Origin: Ectobacillus polymachus
GTDB lineage: Bacteria > Bacillota > Bacilli > Bacillales > Bacillaceae_G
DNA length: 64,000 bases
NCBI RefSeq assembly: GCF_048159605.1
Contig: NZ_JBLREB010000001.1
Location: 1,736,001 to 1,800,000, forward strand
Reading direction: 5' to 3'
Positions 31,424 to 40,943 of this stretch are shown here, piece after piece; position 1 is the first letter of the stretch; every line of letters begins with the position of its first letter. The position numbers and the translations under genes are program-made. Under the pieces are notes generated by a model, which was not told where the DNA came from, did not search any database, and saw only the letters and a program-made list of their open reading frames with translations.

Positions 31424-33757
31424 TTAATAAACCTCCTGATATGTTAAACAGCTCTTTTGCATATTACTGAACCACGTATATAACTGCTGATACGTGGAAT
31501 ATATCAATTCTTTTTCTACTTGCAATCCATTCATTTTTTCACGAAATGTATCGGATTCAGATAGATCACGCTTTGATACAATATCTTTCATAAAAATTAC
31601 ACCATTTTTTATTGTAACAAATTCTAGCTCAAAAAACACCTGTGTCATAAATTTTACTGTATCTTTAGACCATCCTTTGTGCTGGCAAAGCTTTTCACCA
31701 TACTCACGAAGTGAAAAAGAAGCATTTTGACGTAAAAATGAAAAATACCATTTGAAATGATCACGAGTCGGTATCGTATTAAATGTATGCTCATATTCAT
31801 GCCAAAAGACAGTATAAATGCGAGACGGAAAGCCCTTTGTAAAAAGTTGCTTAACATCATCTATACTTTCAGGCAAATCATAAAGGACTACGTAACGCCC
31901 TTTAAGCGAGTGTTCTGTCGCTTCACTTGCCCTTTGAACCATTCCCCTAATTGAAGAAGAGAATGTTGGCGGTTCTCGAAAATATAGGACAGTCAGCATA
32001 TTCTCAGGTAAAGACGTAATGCATTTTTCTGTATTTCTCATCCCGCGTAAATCAAATAATTGCCAATGTTCTACAGAAATATCAGAAATCATAATTTGCG
32101 GCTTTCGAAAATGATTCCACTCATTAATAGTTGCTTCTCCTACAATAGAGACACGTGACAATGGTGAAATTTGCTCTACCACAAAGCCAAATCCGAAGCC
32201 AACGCAATCCAATTTACTTTCACCGTCTTGCAGTAATAGCTTTAGATGGGAACCGTCTGAACCGATTTGACGAATACTTTCAATTGCTACATCTTCAATT
32301 CGAATACAAGGTTTGGGATTATGAACACCAAACGGAGCTAACAATTGCATTTCTTCGATAGAGGATAAGGTCACATCCGACAATGAGCAGGTTGTATCTA
32401 TTTCAGTAATCGGCAAGAGAAGCTCCGCAGTAAGCACTTCGTCTGCTAACCCATTTAATCGATTTCGTAATTCATCCACATCGGAAATGGCTAGACTCAT
32501 CCCAGCCGCCATCGTATGTCCCCCGAAATGAGGTAATAAATCACGACACTTCGATAAATTGTCAAATAAATCGAATCCTTCTATACTACGTGCAGATCCT
32601 TTCGCAATTCCCTTTTGATGGTCTATGCTAAGAATAATGGTTGGACGATAATATCGCTCTACCAATTTTGAAGCTACAATACCAATAACTCCGGCATTCC
32701 ATCCTTCCTTCGCAATTACTAAAACTTTATTACGGTCAGGAGGAAATCTTTCTTCTACTTCCAGCATAGCCTCTTCTGTGATTTGCTTTACAATATCTTG
32801 ACGCAGCTGATTGGTTGTATTTATTTCTTCTGCAAGAAATTCCGCTTCTTCCTGATCCTTTGTAGTAAGTAATTGAACTGCAGGATCAGCATCACCTAAT
32901 CTTCCAACGGCATTAATGCGTGGACCAACTGAAAAGCCAATGACCACTTCATTTATTTCACTTGCATTTATATTAGCCACACGAAAAAGAGCCAAGTATC
33001 CCGGACGAGTTGTTTGTCTAAGCTTCTCTATTCCTTTTTTTGCGATTAATCGATTTTCACCAATAAGTGGAACTAAATCAGCAATTGTTCCAATTACCGC
33101 GATATCTAAAAGATGCTCGGGTACTCGTCCTAATAAGGCGTGTGAAAGCTTAAAGGCAACTCCGACTCCTGCAAGATATCCAAACGGATAGGTTTCCCCT
33201 AACCGTGGATGGACAATTGCATAGGCATCCGGAAGACTTGGAGAAGGCTCATGATGGTCCGTAATAATTAGATCTATTCCAAGTTCCTTTGCAACATCGG
33301 CCTCCTTGATTGCTGAAATACCCGTATCTACCGTAATGATTAAGGAATATCCCTCACTCTTCGCCCAGCGAAAAGCTGCTTCATTCGGCCCATACCCTTC
33401 TGTAAAACGATTCGGAATATAGAATGATACATTTGCATTTAATTCCTGAAGCGTTAGTAGTAGTAGAGTTGTACTGCTTACGCCATCAGCATCATAATCA
33501 CCAAAGATAAGAATATGCTCTCCATCCTCAATTGCATGATGGATGCGTTCCACAGATTGTTTCATGTCGTGTAAAAGAAATGGATCATGAAAATGCTGCT
33601 CTGTATAGAGAAAATTAACAATTTCCTGTTCCGTTCCTAGTCCTCTATTTAACAACAAAGAGACGACAAAAGGTGTAAGCTGTAGCGACTGTGAAAGTCG
33701 CATTACCTCTTCACTATCTTGCCTCTTTTGTTTCCAACGCGTTTTCGCTCGTAACAA
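31424..33757 (-). CDS. recJ: single-stranded-DNA-specific 5'-3' exonuclease RecJ
   Basis: DHH phosphoesterase acting in recombination and mismatch and base excision repair. About 777 residues: metal motifs IFGDYDADGVSST, ITVDTGIS and ITDHHEPSP, the DHHA1 motif PHFGGHTMAAGMSL, then an OB domain and a long C-terminal Firmicute extension. The likely start is TTG 33755-33757, 8 nt after AAGGGG; a GTG three codons upstream overlaps that site. The predicted transcription start leaves only about 17 nt of leader. Confidence 0.93.
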   Translation of the reverse strand: MLRAKTRWKQKRQDSEEVMRLSQSLQLTPFVVSLLLNRGLGTEQEIVNFLYTEQHFHDPFLLHDMKQSVERIHHAIEDGEHILIFGDYDADGVSSTTLLLLTLQELNANVSFYIPNRFTEGYGPNEAAFRWAKSEGYSLIITVDTGISAIKEADVAKELGIDLIITDHHEPSPSLPDAYAIVHPRLGETYPFGYLAGVGVAFKLSHALLGRVPEHLLDIAVIGTIADLVPLIGENRLIAKKGIEKLRQTTRPGYLALFRVANINASEINEVVIGFSVGPRINAVGRLGDADPAVQLLTTKDQEEAEFLAEEINTTNQLRQDIVKQITEEAMLEVEERFPPDRNKVLVIAKEGWNAGVIGIVASKLVERYYRPTIILSIDHQKGIAKGSARSIEGFDLFDNLSKCRDLLPHFGGHTMAAGMSLAISDVDELRNRLNGLADEVLTAELLLPITEIDTTCSLSDVTLSSIEEMQLLAPFGVHNPKPCIRIEDVAIESIRQIGSDGSHLKLLLQDGESKLDCVGFGFGFVVEQISPLSRVSIVGEATINEWNHFRKPQIMISDISVEHWQLFDLRGMRNTEKCITSLPENMLTVLYFREPPTFSSSIRGMVQRASEATEHSLKGRYVVLYDLPESIDDVKQLFTKGFPSRIYTVFWHEYEHTFNTIPTRDHFKWYFSFLRQNASFSLREYGEKLCQHKGWSKDTVKFMTQVFFELEFVTIKNGVIFMKDIVSKRDLSESDTFREKMNGLQVEKELIYSTYQQLYTWFSNMQKSCLTYQEVY

Positions 33758-33780
33758 CGAGATCACCCCTTAACCTATTT

Positions 33781-33809
33781 ATTATACTAAACAGGGTAAG
33801 GGGTGACAA
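33781..33809 (-). promoter_or_regulatory. recJ-apt promoter
   Basis: TTGTCA (33804-33809), 17 bp, TATAAT (33781-33786) on the minus strand. The AAGGGG ribosome-binding site would lie almost at the mRNA 5' end. Confidence 0.8.
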
Positions 33810-33841
33810 TGAACTGTTTTTGAAAACAGATAAGCACCTGC

Positions 33842-33885
33842 CTATAAAAAAAAGACGATACCACTATTACGGTATCGTCTTTCAT
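33842..33885 (-). terminator. secDF terminator
   Basis: AAAGACGATACC / GGTATCGTCTTT 12-bp stem with an 8-nt loop, followed by a T-run of about five on the minus strand; immediately after the secDF stop. Confidence 0.93.
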
Positions 33886-33887
33886 CT

Positions 33888-36140
33888 TTATACAAGAATA
33901 TCTGATTTTGGTTTTGGTTCTATTTGTTTTTTCTGCTTTCCTTTTCCCTTTTTCAATTTGCGTATCTCCATATATAGCCATATCTGAGAAGCAACGAAAA
34001 CAGAGGAATACGTACCAACAATTAACCCGATAAGCAAAGCAAAAGAGAAACTGCGCAAAGAAGGACTACCAAAAATAAACAATGCAATAACCGGTAGTAA
34101 CACGGTCAATACTGTATTGACAGAACGGGTAAGCGTTTGTCTGATACTTAGATTCACAACATCCTCTAAATCCTTGACTGTACGAACTTTTCTTTCTTTG
34201 TACAACTCACGGTTACGGTCAAATGTAACGATACTATCATTTATAGAGTAGCCGACGATCGTTAACACAGCTGCGATGAATGGAATATCCACTTCTAACC
34301 GCAAAATACTAAACATAGTGATGATAAAGAATGCATCGTGCAATAATGCAATAACCGCTGAAACGGCATAAGTAAATCGGAAGCGAATGCTTATATACAA
34401 GATAATTCCTATAGAAGCAATCAAAACAGCATAAAATGCATTACGCGCCAATTCCTTACCGATGGTAGGTGATACGGTGCTTACGTTTGGTTCCGCACCA
34501 TATTTATCTTTAATTGTACTTTTTACTTTTGCAATCTCATCTTTATTAAGTACACCTTTTGAACGAACGGCAGCACCTTGATTATTCGCGCCTGTTAAAA
34601 CAATATCCTCGGTTTTTATACCTAGATTCGTCAAATCTGTTTTTAACTCACTTACCACAATTGGCTTTGTACTCGTTATGTCTATTCGAGAACCACTTGA
34701 AAAATCAATGCCTGTATTTAAGTGAAATACAGATACAACGATAGCACCTACAATCATAAAGATTGTAGAAAATACGAGAAAACCATGTCCAACCTTTACA
34801 AAGTTAATCGAATCAAAAGGAGTTGGTGCATGCATTACACCTTTTGATAAAGGAATAATCTTACTTTTCTTCACACCAAACCATTGAATTTTATTATCAA
34901 ATAAACGGCTCTTAACAAGAAGTCCAAGCAATAAACGAGTAACCCCTACATTTGTTGCAAAGCCGACAACAAGACTGATCATTAAACTTGTTGCAAAACC
35001 TTTCACAGAACTATTACCAAAAACAAATAATACAAGGGCTGCAATCATTGTAGTAATATGTGCATCCAAAATAGTTAGGAAGGAATGACGATTGCCTGCA
35101 CGATAGGCAGCCATAACGCTTTTTCCAATTTTCAATTCTTCTTTAAACCTCTCATCGGTAATGATATTGGCATCTACCGCAATTCCGACCCCTAGCACGA
35201 GAGCCGCAATCCCCTGCAACGTCAGGACAGCATGTATACCATTAAAGACAAGAAGGGTTATGTAAATATACAAGCTAAGAGAGATAATTGCTATCATACC
35301 TGGCAAACGATAGTAAAATAGCATGAACAAGAAAATAAGGGCGACGCCAATTATTCCAGCTAAAATCGTTTGTTGCAAGGCTGTTTCCCCGAATTGCGCT
35401 CCTACCGAAGTAGAGTATATTTCTTTTAAATTCACAGGAAGAGAACCTGCATTTAACAAACTAGCAAGTTGCTTTGCTTCATCTGGAGTAAAGGACCCTA
35501 CGATCGATACATCTGTTTGATTAAACACTTGATCTACTCTAGCCGCTGATAGATACTTAGGCTTTGCCTTTTGGCTTTCTGCCTTATATGAATCACCGTC
35601 TTGGTAATCTAACCAGATAACCATTATATTATTTGGCTTCATACCTAGCACATTTTCTGTAACTTGTTTGAACTTTTCAGCACTGTTAAGGGTTAAAGCA
35701 ACACTTGGTCGACCTTGTTGATCAAACGTTTGCTTTGCTCCGCCTTGTTTTAAGTCTGCTCCATCCATCAACACATTATCATTTACATCACGAAATGTAA
35801 GCTTTGCTTGCGTTGATAATATTTCCCTGGCCTTCGTTTGATCTTGTACACCAGCAAGTTGAACACGAATACGATCATTGCCTTCAATCTGAATATTCGG
35901 CTCGCTGACACCGAGAACGTTAACACGATTTTCCAATGCCTTGACTGTACTTAGAAGAACGTCACGATTTATGGGTTCCCCTGGTTTGGCTGGCTCTACT
36001 TGATATAGAATTTCAAAGCCGCCACGCAAATCTAGCCCAAGATTAATACCTTGTGTTACATTTTTTGTCGTTGTTCCAATAATTCCTCCAACAAGTAGAA
36101 CAATTAAAAAGAAAACAACGAGTTTGCTTCGTTTTGCCAT
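33888..36140 (-). CDS. secDF: fused protein translocase subunit SecDF
   Basis: RND-type membrane protein that uses the proton gradient to aid Sec export. 750 residues with SecD and SecF fused as in Bacillus; 12 transmembrane helices expected. SecD part: LGLDLRGGFEILYQVEP, the P1 periplasmic domain (about 60-270) and GIAVDANIITDERFKEEL. SecF part: NTGIDFSSGSRIDI and IVGYSINDSIVTFDRNRE. I choose MAKRSK (ATG 36138-36140) with GGAGGA 11 nt upstream; the upstream extension has no ribosome-binding site. Confidence 0.96.
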   Translation of the reverse strand: MAKRSKLVVFFLIVLLVGGIIGTTTKNVTQGINLGLDLRGGFEILYQVEPAKPGEPINRDVLLSTVKALENRVNVLGVSEPNIQIEGNDRIRVQLAGVQDQTKAREILSTQAKLTFRDVNDNVLMDGADLKQGGAKQTFDQQGRPSVALTLNSAEKFKQVTENVLGMKPNNIMVIWLDYQDGDSYKAESQKAKPKYLSAARVDQVFNQTDVSIVGSFTPDEAKQLASLLNAGSLPVNLKEIYSTSVGAQFGETALQQTILAGIIGVALIFLFMLFYYRLPGMIAIISLSLYIYITLLVFNGIHAVLTLQGIAALVLGVGIAVDANIITDERFKEELKIGKSVMAAYRAGNRHSFLTILDAHITTMIAALVLFVFGNSSVKGFATSLMISLVVGFATNVGVTRLLLGLLVKSRLFDNKIQWFGVKKSKIIPLSKGVMHAPTPFDSINFVKVGHGFLVFSTIFMIVGAIVVSVFHLNTGIDFSSGSRIDITSTKPIVVSELKTDLTNLGIKTEDIVLTGANNQGAAVRSKGVLNKDEIAKVKSTIKDKYGAEPNVSTVSPTIGKELARNAFYAVLIASIGIILYISIRFRFTYAVSAVIALLHDAFFIITMFSILRLEVDIPFIAAVLTIVGYSINDSIVTFDRNRELYKERKVRTVKDLEDVVNLSIRQTLTRSVNTVLTVLLPVIALFIFGSPSLRSFSFALLIGLIVGTYSSVFVASQIWLYMEIRKLKKGKGKQKKQIEPKPKSDILV

Positions 36141-36225
36141 TTGTTTAGTGTTCCTCCTTATACTTGAGAAAAAAAGCAATGCTGCTACTATTATAGAAAG
36201 CCTTAAAAAGGAATGTCAAATGAAG

Positions 36226-36510
36226 TCATAGTGTTTCATACTCATGTACAGAAGCAAGCGGAGTTTTGTATGCTTCCATTGTTAAGTATGTCATATAATC
36301 ACCTGTTGAAAGCGTAAGAACATCATTTACTAGCTGAAATAATTTCATTTCTCCATCGATTTTTTTCCATTTTTTCACTTTCAAACAATCCCATATCTCT
36401 TGCGTTGTTACTCGATCGTATCCTAGAACTTTAAATTCTTCCACTTTGCTGGCAATTACAACCTTCAATTGCTCACGATAAGCATCTGCTGGATGTTCTT
36501 TCACAACCAT
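36226..36510 (-). CDS. comN: ComN-like post-transcriptional regulator (YrzD)
   Basis: 94-residue protein of the post-transcriptional regulator family. In B. subtilis ComN promotes comE operon mRNA accumulation and localises with DivIVA, and its gene sits upstream of secDF as here. Core: VIASKVEEFKVLGYDRVTTQEIWDCLKVKKWKK. ATG at 36508-36510 follows GGAGGAG; an ATG five codons earlier has no site. A competence role in this organism is inferred from homology. Confidence 0.87.
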   Translation of the reverse strand: MVVKEHPADAYREQLKVVIASKVEEFKVLGYDRVTTQEIWDCLKVKKWKKIDGEMKLFQLVNDVLTLSTGDYMTYLTMEAYKTPLASVHEYETL

Positions 36511-36669
36511 CGTGGTCTCCTCCATTTCACTTTAGGCGTTTGTATCTAGAAACAAGGGACTTCCCCCAATCTCAAAACTTGTAAACATACAACTTGTCAT
36601 GCTTGTCATATATATAAGCATATAAATTATTGTAAATCATTCTGGAGCTTTTGAGAAGGTGGGAACGAA

Positions 36670-38223
36670 ATGACGAAGCAAAGCTTTTTACGCGGAACGT
36701 TTATTTTAATTCTCGCAGGACTAGCCACGAAGGTACTTGGCTTCCTAAATAGAATTGTTATGGCAAGAATTCTAGGTGAAGAAGGCGTCGGACTGTACAT
36801 GATGGCAGTACCAACATTCATATTAGCTATTACAGTAACACAGCTTGGGCTTCCTGTGGCAATTGCAAAACTTGTAGCAGAAGCAGAAGCAAAGTCTCAA
36901 CCTCATAAAGTGAAGCAAATCCTATCAGTATCTCTAGCTGTCACATTGTTACTTAGCATTGTATTTACTGTTGGAATCTTCCTTGCGGCACCCATTATTT
37001 CGAAAATGCTATTAACAGATTCACGAACATATTATCCACTTATTGCAATCCTGCCGGTCGTTCCCATTATCGCTATTTCTTCTGTATTACGAGGTTATTT
37101 CCAGGGAAAACAAAATATGAAGCCTGGGGCACTATCTCAAGTTCTTGAACAAGTTGTCCGCATTATTCTGATTGCCGTTTGCATTCGTGCATTTCTTCCA
37201 TTCGGTATTGAATTTGCTGCCGCTGGTGCTATGATTTCAGCAGCAGCAGGGGAACTAGCCTCCCTCGCTTACATGCTGTATATATTTAAAAGAGAAAAAC
37301 CTATTTCTATCACTTCTCATTTTTTACAAACTGTACAAAACAGCAAGCATACATTTCAATCATTAATGTCTATTGCCTTGCCAACTACAGGAAGTCGGTT
37401 GATTGGATCTATTTCATACTTTATTGAACCTATCGTGATTGTACAAAGTCTAGCCATTGCAGGAGTATCAACAAGCATTGCGACGAGGCAATACGGGGAA
37501 TTAAATGGATATGCCCTGCCTTTACTCTTATTGCCTTCTTTTATTACGTATGCACTCTCTACATCTCTTGTTCCTTCTGTAAGTGAAGCAATGGCAAAAA
37601 AGCAGCATAGACTTGTTGAATACCGATTGCAGCAGGCACTGCGATTATCCTTTCTTTCAGGAGGATGGTCTGTCGTAATTTTGTATGTATTTGCAAATCC
37701 AATCATGTCGCTCATGTATGGTACCGATCATGCTGCTATCTATGTAAAGGTCCTTGCTCCTTGTTTTCTATTTTATTATTTTCAAGGTCCGCTTGCATCG
37801 GTACTTCAAGCGCTCGATTTAGCAAAGGCAGCGATGTTTAACAGTTTCATTGGCACGATTGTAAAAATAATTGTTATTTTTGCACTTGCTTCTCGTCCAG
37901 AATTTCAAATCATGGGTGTTGCACTTGCCATTGCAACTGGTTTACTCGTGGTTACATTTCTGCATTATGCGACACTTCTAAAGAGAATTACCTTTACGAT
38001 TTATGCAAGAGACTATTTGTATGGTTTGCTCGCTATTTTTCTTGCAGGAGTAGTAGGGTATTCCTGTAATCTTTATACATTTTCTTCATCATCAGGGATT
38101 CAAACACTAATTTCCATCCTTATCACTAGCTTCGTATATGCAATTTTAATTATTGTATTTCGTCTCATTCGTAAAGAAGAATTACAACGATTTCCATTAC
38201 TACGGATTGGATTCTTAAAGTAA
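36670..38223 (+). CDS. spoVB: stage V sporulation protein B (SpoVB)
   Basis: Polysaccharide/lipid flippase of the MVF/MATE superfamily, needed for spore cortex synthesis. 517 residues with about 14 hydrophobic segments; N-terminal GLATKVLGFLNRIVMARILGEEGVGLYMMAVP is the family signature. AGGTGGGA precedes the ATG. It is transcribed opposite to its neighbours; an AT-rich CATATAAATT about 40 nt upstream could be part of a sporulation-sigma -10, but I cannot assign it. A bcr1-end sequence starts at its stop codon. Confidence 0.94.
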   Translation: MTKQSFLRGTFILILAGLATKVLGFLNRIVMARILGEEGVGLYMMAVPTFILAITVTQLGLPVAIAKLVAEAEAKSQPHKVKQILSVSLAVTLLLSIVFTVGIFLAAPIISKMLLTDSRTYYPLIAILPVVPIIAISSVLRGYFQGKQNMKPGALSQVLEQVVRIILIAVCIRAFLPFGIEFAAAGAMISAAAGELASLAYMLYIFKREKPISITSHFLQTVQNSKHTFQSLMSIALPTTGSRLIGSISYFIEPIVIVQSLAIAGVSTSIATRQYGELNGYALPLLLLPSFITYALSTSLVPSVSEAMAKKQHRLVEYRLQQALRLSFLSGGWSVVILYVFANPIMSLMYGTDHAAIYVKVLAPCFLFYYFQGPLASVLQALDLAKAAMFNSFIGTIVKIIVIFALASRPEFQIMGVALAIATGLLVVTFLHYATLLKRITFTIYARDYLYGLLAIFLAGVVGYSCNLYTFSSSSGIQTLISILITSFVYAILIIVFRLIRKEELQRFPLLRIGFLK

Positions 38224-38237
38224 TAAAGTGAAACTTT
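38223..38237 (+). repeat. solitary bcr1-like left end
   Basis: ATAAAGTGAAACTTT, identical over 14 bases to the left end of the repeats at 23835 and 49275, but without the rest of the element. It starts in the spoVB stop codon. It may be a deletion remnant, an empty or partial insertion, or chance. Confidence 0.4.
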
Positions 38238-38244
38238 CCTACTA

Positions 38245-38901
38245 TCATTCATCCGTCATATCAATAAAAAATTGTCCGTTTTGATAGGTGCAATAGGAGA
38301 TATTCTTTATATCCTTATAGCCGAGCTCTCGCAGCTTCTGTCTCAGCCATAAATTGGTCTTATTTATCATTTGCAGATGCTGATCTTGAATGACTCCATC
38401 CATAATAAGAGGAAGAGTAAACACATGCGTAGACTCTTTGTTTTTATCACTCCTTTCCTTTGGAAAAACCGATAGTTTCCCTGAAGGTTCTAAGATTGCA
38501 TATTCGACATCACGAACATCGCCAATATCTTTCTCACGAAGCTGTAAGAGCAGATCATCCAAATTATAGCGTTGCTTACGCATTTGCTTTTCATCTATTT
38601 TGCCTTCTCGTATCAAAATAACTGCTTCACCCTCTAATAACCTTCGTGCCCGCTGACTCTTTATAGAAATATAGGCTACGCAAAGCTGCAAAGCTGCAAG
38701 TACCGTCATGGGAACAATTTGATGTGAAACATGCTTGTCCAGATTTTCAATGGCGATTACAGCTAATTCACTCAGCATAAGAAATACAACTAAATCGAGT
38801 ACATTTAATTCACCGAGTTCTCTCTTTCCCATCAATCGAAAAAGGATAATGATAATTGCGTACAACAATATCGTTCGACCAGCTATTGCTAGAAGATCCA
38901 T
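38245..38901 (-). CDS. yrbG: YetF/DUF421 family membrane protein (YrbG)
   Basis: 218 residues: three N-terminal transmembrane helices (about 5-75) with the family motif GRTILLYAIIIILFRLMGKRELGELNVLDLVVFLMLSELA, then two cytoplasmic DUF421 subdomains (LRERDIxxxRDVEYAILEPSGKLSV-like segment). B. subtilis relatives are spore or vegetative membrane proteins of unclear role. Start ATG 38899-38901, 7 nt after AGGTGTG; another ATG six codons upstream lacks a site. Convergent with spoVB and divergent from yrzE. Confidence 0.87.
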   Translation of the reverse strand: MDLLAIAGRTILLYAIIIILFRLMGKRELGELNVLDLVVFLMLSELAVIAIENLDKHVSHQIVPMTVLAALQLCVAYISIKSQRARRLLEGEAVILIREGKIDEKQMRKQRYNLDDLLLQLREKDIGDVRDVEYAILEPSGKLSVFPKERSDKNKESTHVFTLPLIMDGVIQDQHLQMINKTNLWLRQKLRELGYKDIKNISYCTYQNGQFFIDMTDE

Positions 38902-39034
38902 CCTTATCACACCTATCATCTTGTTTTTTTCTATGTTTCCCTTCATGATTAAAACTATAACCTACCTTTTTCCAGAAAAAAGTAGTCTATCTCCTTGCTT
39001 GTCAAAATAAGCTTGTAAGAGAGGAGGGATTACC

Positions 39035-39415
39035 ATGACAGAAACAAAAAAAATAACAACGGCTATCATGTTTGGTCTCGGAATGATTCTACTTCTAGCT
39101 GCTATTACAAGCTTTTTTGTTGCATTACTTGCTAAGCTAACTACTATAAGTGATTCTACACTCTCTATCATTATTTTTGTGTGTGCCATCATATCTATGG
39201 CTATAGCAGGAATTATCGCTGGAATAAAGGCGAAAGGAAAAGGATGGATCGTTGGCAGTTTGACAGGCGTCTCCTTTACCATTCTTGTATTTCTTATCAA
39301 TTACTTAGGCTTTAGTAAGGGAATCTCTAGCGGGGGTCTTCTTTATCATATTGGATGCATAGGTGCTAGTACAATGGGAGGCATCATTGGAGTAAATACC
39401 GTAAAAAAAGGGTAA
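39035..39415 (+). CDS. yrzE: TIGR04086 family membrane protein YrzE
   Basis: 126 residues, four predicted transmembrane helices (about 11-33, 41-65, 73-92, 99-121) with a Gly-rich end (CIGASTMGGIIGVN). Matches the small TIGR04086/YrzE family found near yajC in Bacillus; function unknown. GGAGGG precedes the ATG. It shares a bidirectional terminator with the convergent yajC operon. Confidence 0.83.
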   Translation: MTETKKITTAIMFGLGMILLLAAITSFFVALLAKLTTISDSTLSIIIFVCAIISMAIAGIIAGIKAKGKGWIVGSLTGVSFTILVFLINYLGFSKGISSGGLLYHIGCIGASTMGGIIGVNTVKKG

Positions 39416-39446
39416 AAAAAAACCTTGGCAAACGCCAAGGTTTTTT
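39415..39446. terminator. bidirectional terminator between yrzE and yajC
   Basis: AACCTTGGC / GCCAAGGTT stem with a 4-nt loop, extended by A-tract and T-tract pairing on each side; works for both strands. Confidence 0.95.
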
Positions 39447-39480
39447 GAATTACGAAATATAAGCCTTTTTACTTTTCTAA

Positions 39481-39744
39481 TTACGCTTTAACTGTTTCAC
39501 GAATTGCATTACGCTCAAATGTAAGATGTGATCCATCTCCAGTTTTGATGATTACAGTTGTATCATTAATAGAATCAACAACACCGTGCAACCCGCCAAT
39601 TGTTATGACGCGATCTCCTTTAGCTAAGCTGCTTTGCATTTCATTTACTGCCTTTTGTTTTTTTTGTTGCGGACGGATTAATAAGAAATAAAATACGACC
39701 AACATTAAAATAAGTGGTAATACTTGTACGAGAAACGTATTCAT
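39481..39744 (-). CDS. yajC: preprotein translocase subunit YajC
   Basis: Accessory subunit of the Sec translocon associating with SecDF. 87 residues: one N-terminal transmembrane helix (about 5-23), FLLIRPQQKKQK at the membrane exit, and KGDRVITIGGLHGVVDSI as in the family. AAGGAGGAC precedes the ATG. Last gene of the ruvA-ruvB-queA-tgt-yajC series. Confidence 0.96.
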   Translation of the reverse strand: MNTFLVQVLPLILMLVVFYFLLIRPQQKKQKAVNEMQSSLAKGDRVITIGGLHGVVDSINDTTVIIKTGDGSHLTFERNAIRETVKA

Positions 39745-39774
39745 GCGTTTCGTCCTCCTTCGCTTATGTACATA

Positions 39775-40917
39775 TTAAAAGTTTTTTGCATTTGGTTTGT
39801 TAAAGCCATATTGTTCAAAAAATTCTTCTCGAAAATCACCAAGGCGATCCTCACGTATGGCTTGCCGCACCTGCTCCATCAATTTTAGCAGAAAATAAAG
39901 ATTATGGTAAGATGTTAAACGAATTCCGAATGTTTCTTCTGATTTAATTAAATGACGAATATACGCACGAGAATAATTTTTACACGTATAGCAATCACAG
40001 TTCGGATCCAGAGGTCCAAAATCTCTTGCATACTGTGCATTTTTTATTACAACACGGCCTTGACTCGTCATACACGTACCATTTCTTGCAATTCGAGTAG
40101 GTAATACACAATCAAACATATCAATACCCCGAATCGCTCCATCAATTAAAGAATCTGGTGAACCAACTCCCATCAAATAACGAGGTTTATTCGCTGGCAA
40201 TAATGGTGTTGTAAAATCTAGGACGCGATTCATGACTTCCTTCGACTCCCCAACAGAGAGCCCTCCTACTGCATAGCCAGGAAAATCGAGAGCAACTAAA
40301 TCACGTGCGCTCTGACGACGAAGATCCTCATATTCTCCTCCTTGCACGATTCCAAATAATCCTTGATCGTTAGGACGTTTATGTGCTTGCAGACAACGCT
40401 CTGCCCAGCGACTCGTCCGTTCAACCGATTTTTTCATATAGTCATATTCTGCAGGGTATGGAGGACATTCATCAAAAGCCATCATAATATCTGATCCGAG
40501 AGCATTTTGGATTTCCATCGCCTTCTCCGGAGATAAAAAGAGCTTATCACCATTTAAATGGTTACGAAAATGAACGCCTTCTTCTTCAATCTTGCGAAAA
40601 TCACTTAAGCTAAACACTTGAAAGCCGCCTGAATCCGTTAAGATAGCCCGGTCCCAATTCATAAAGGAATGCAAGCCACCTGCTTCCTTCACAATTTCAT
40701 GCCCAGGGCGAAGCCATAGATGATACGTATTGCTTAATATAATCCCAGCATTCATTTCTTTTAACTCTTCTGGTGACATTGTTTTTACAGTGGCAAGCGT
40801 TCCAACTGGCATGAAAATTGGGGTTTCAAATGAACCGTGCGGCGTATGAACTCTGCCAAGACGTGCACCTGTTTGTTTGCAAGTTTTAATTAATTCATAG
40901 GTTACTGCTGCTACCAT
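39775..40917 (-). CDS. tgt: tRNA-guanine transglycosylase
   Basis: Exchanges G34 of Asp, Asn, His and Tyr tRNAs for preQ1, in queuosine synthesis. 380 residues: catalytic and recognition motifs TDSGGFQVFSLS and GVGSPDSLIDGAIRGIDMFDCVLPTRIARNG (nucleophile Asp), and zinc site CDCYTCKNYSRAYIRHL. Start ATG 40915-40917 (MVAAVTYELIKTC), 5 nt after AAGGAGT; an extended start upstream is unsupported. It follows queA by 26 nt. Confidence 0.97.
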   Translation of the reverse strand: MVAAVTYELIKTCKQTGARLGRVHTPHGSFETPIFMPVGTLATVKTMSPEELKEMNAGIILSNTYHLWLRPGHEIVKEAGGLHSFMNWDRAILTDSGGFQVFSLSDFRKIEEEGVHFRNHLNGDKLFLSPEKAMEIQNALGSDIMMAFDECPPYPAEYDYMKKSVERTSRWAERCLQAHKRPNDQGLFGIVQGGEYEDLRRQSARDLVALDFPGYAVGGLSVGESKEVMNRVLDFTTPLLPANKPRYLMGVGSPDSLIDGAIRGIDMFDCVLPTRIARNGTCMTSQGRVVIKNAQYARDFGPLDPNCDCYTCKNYSRAYIRHLIKSEETFGIRLTSYHNLYFLLKLMEQVRQAIREDRLGDFREEFFEQYGFNKPNAKNF

Positions 40918-40943
40918 AGGTAACTCCTTTCCTATCTGACCCA

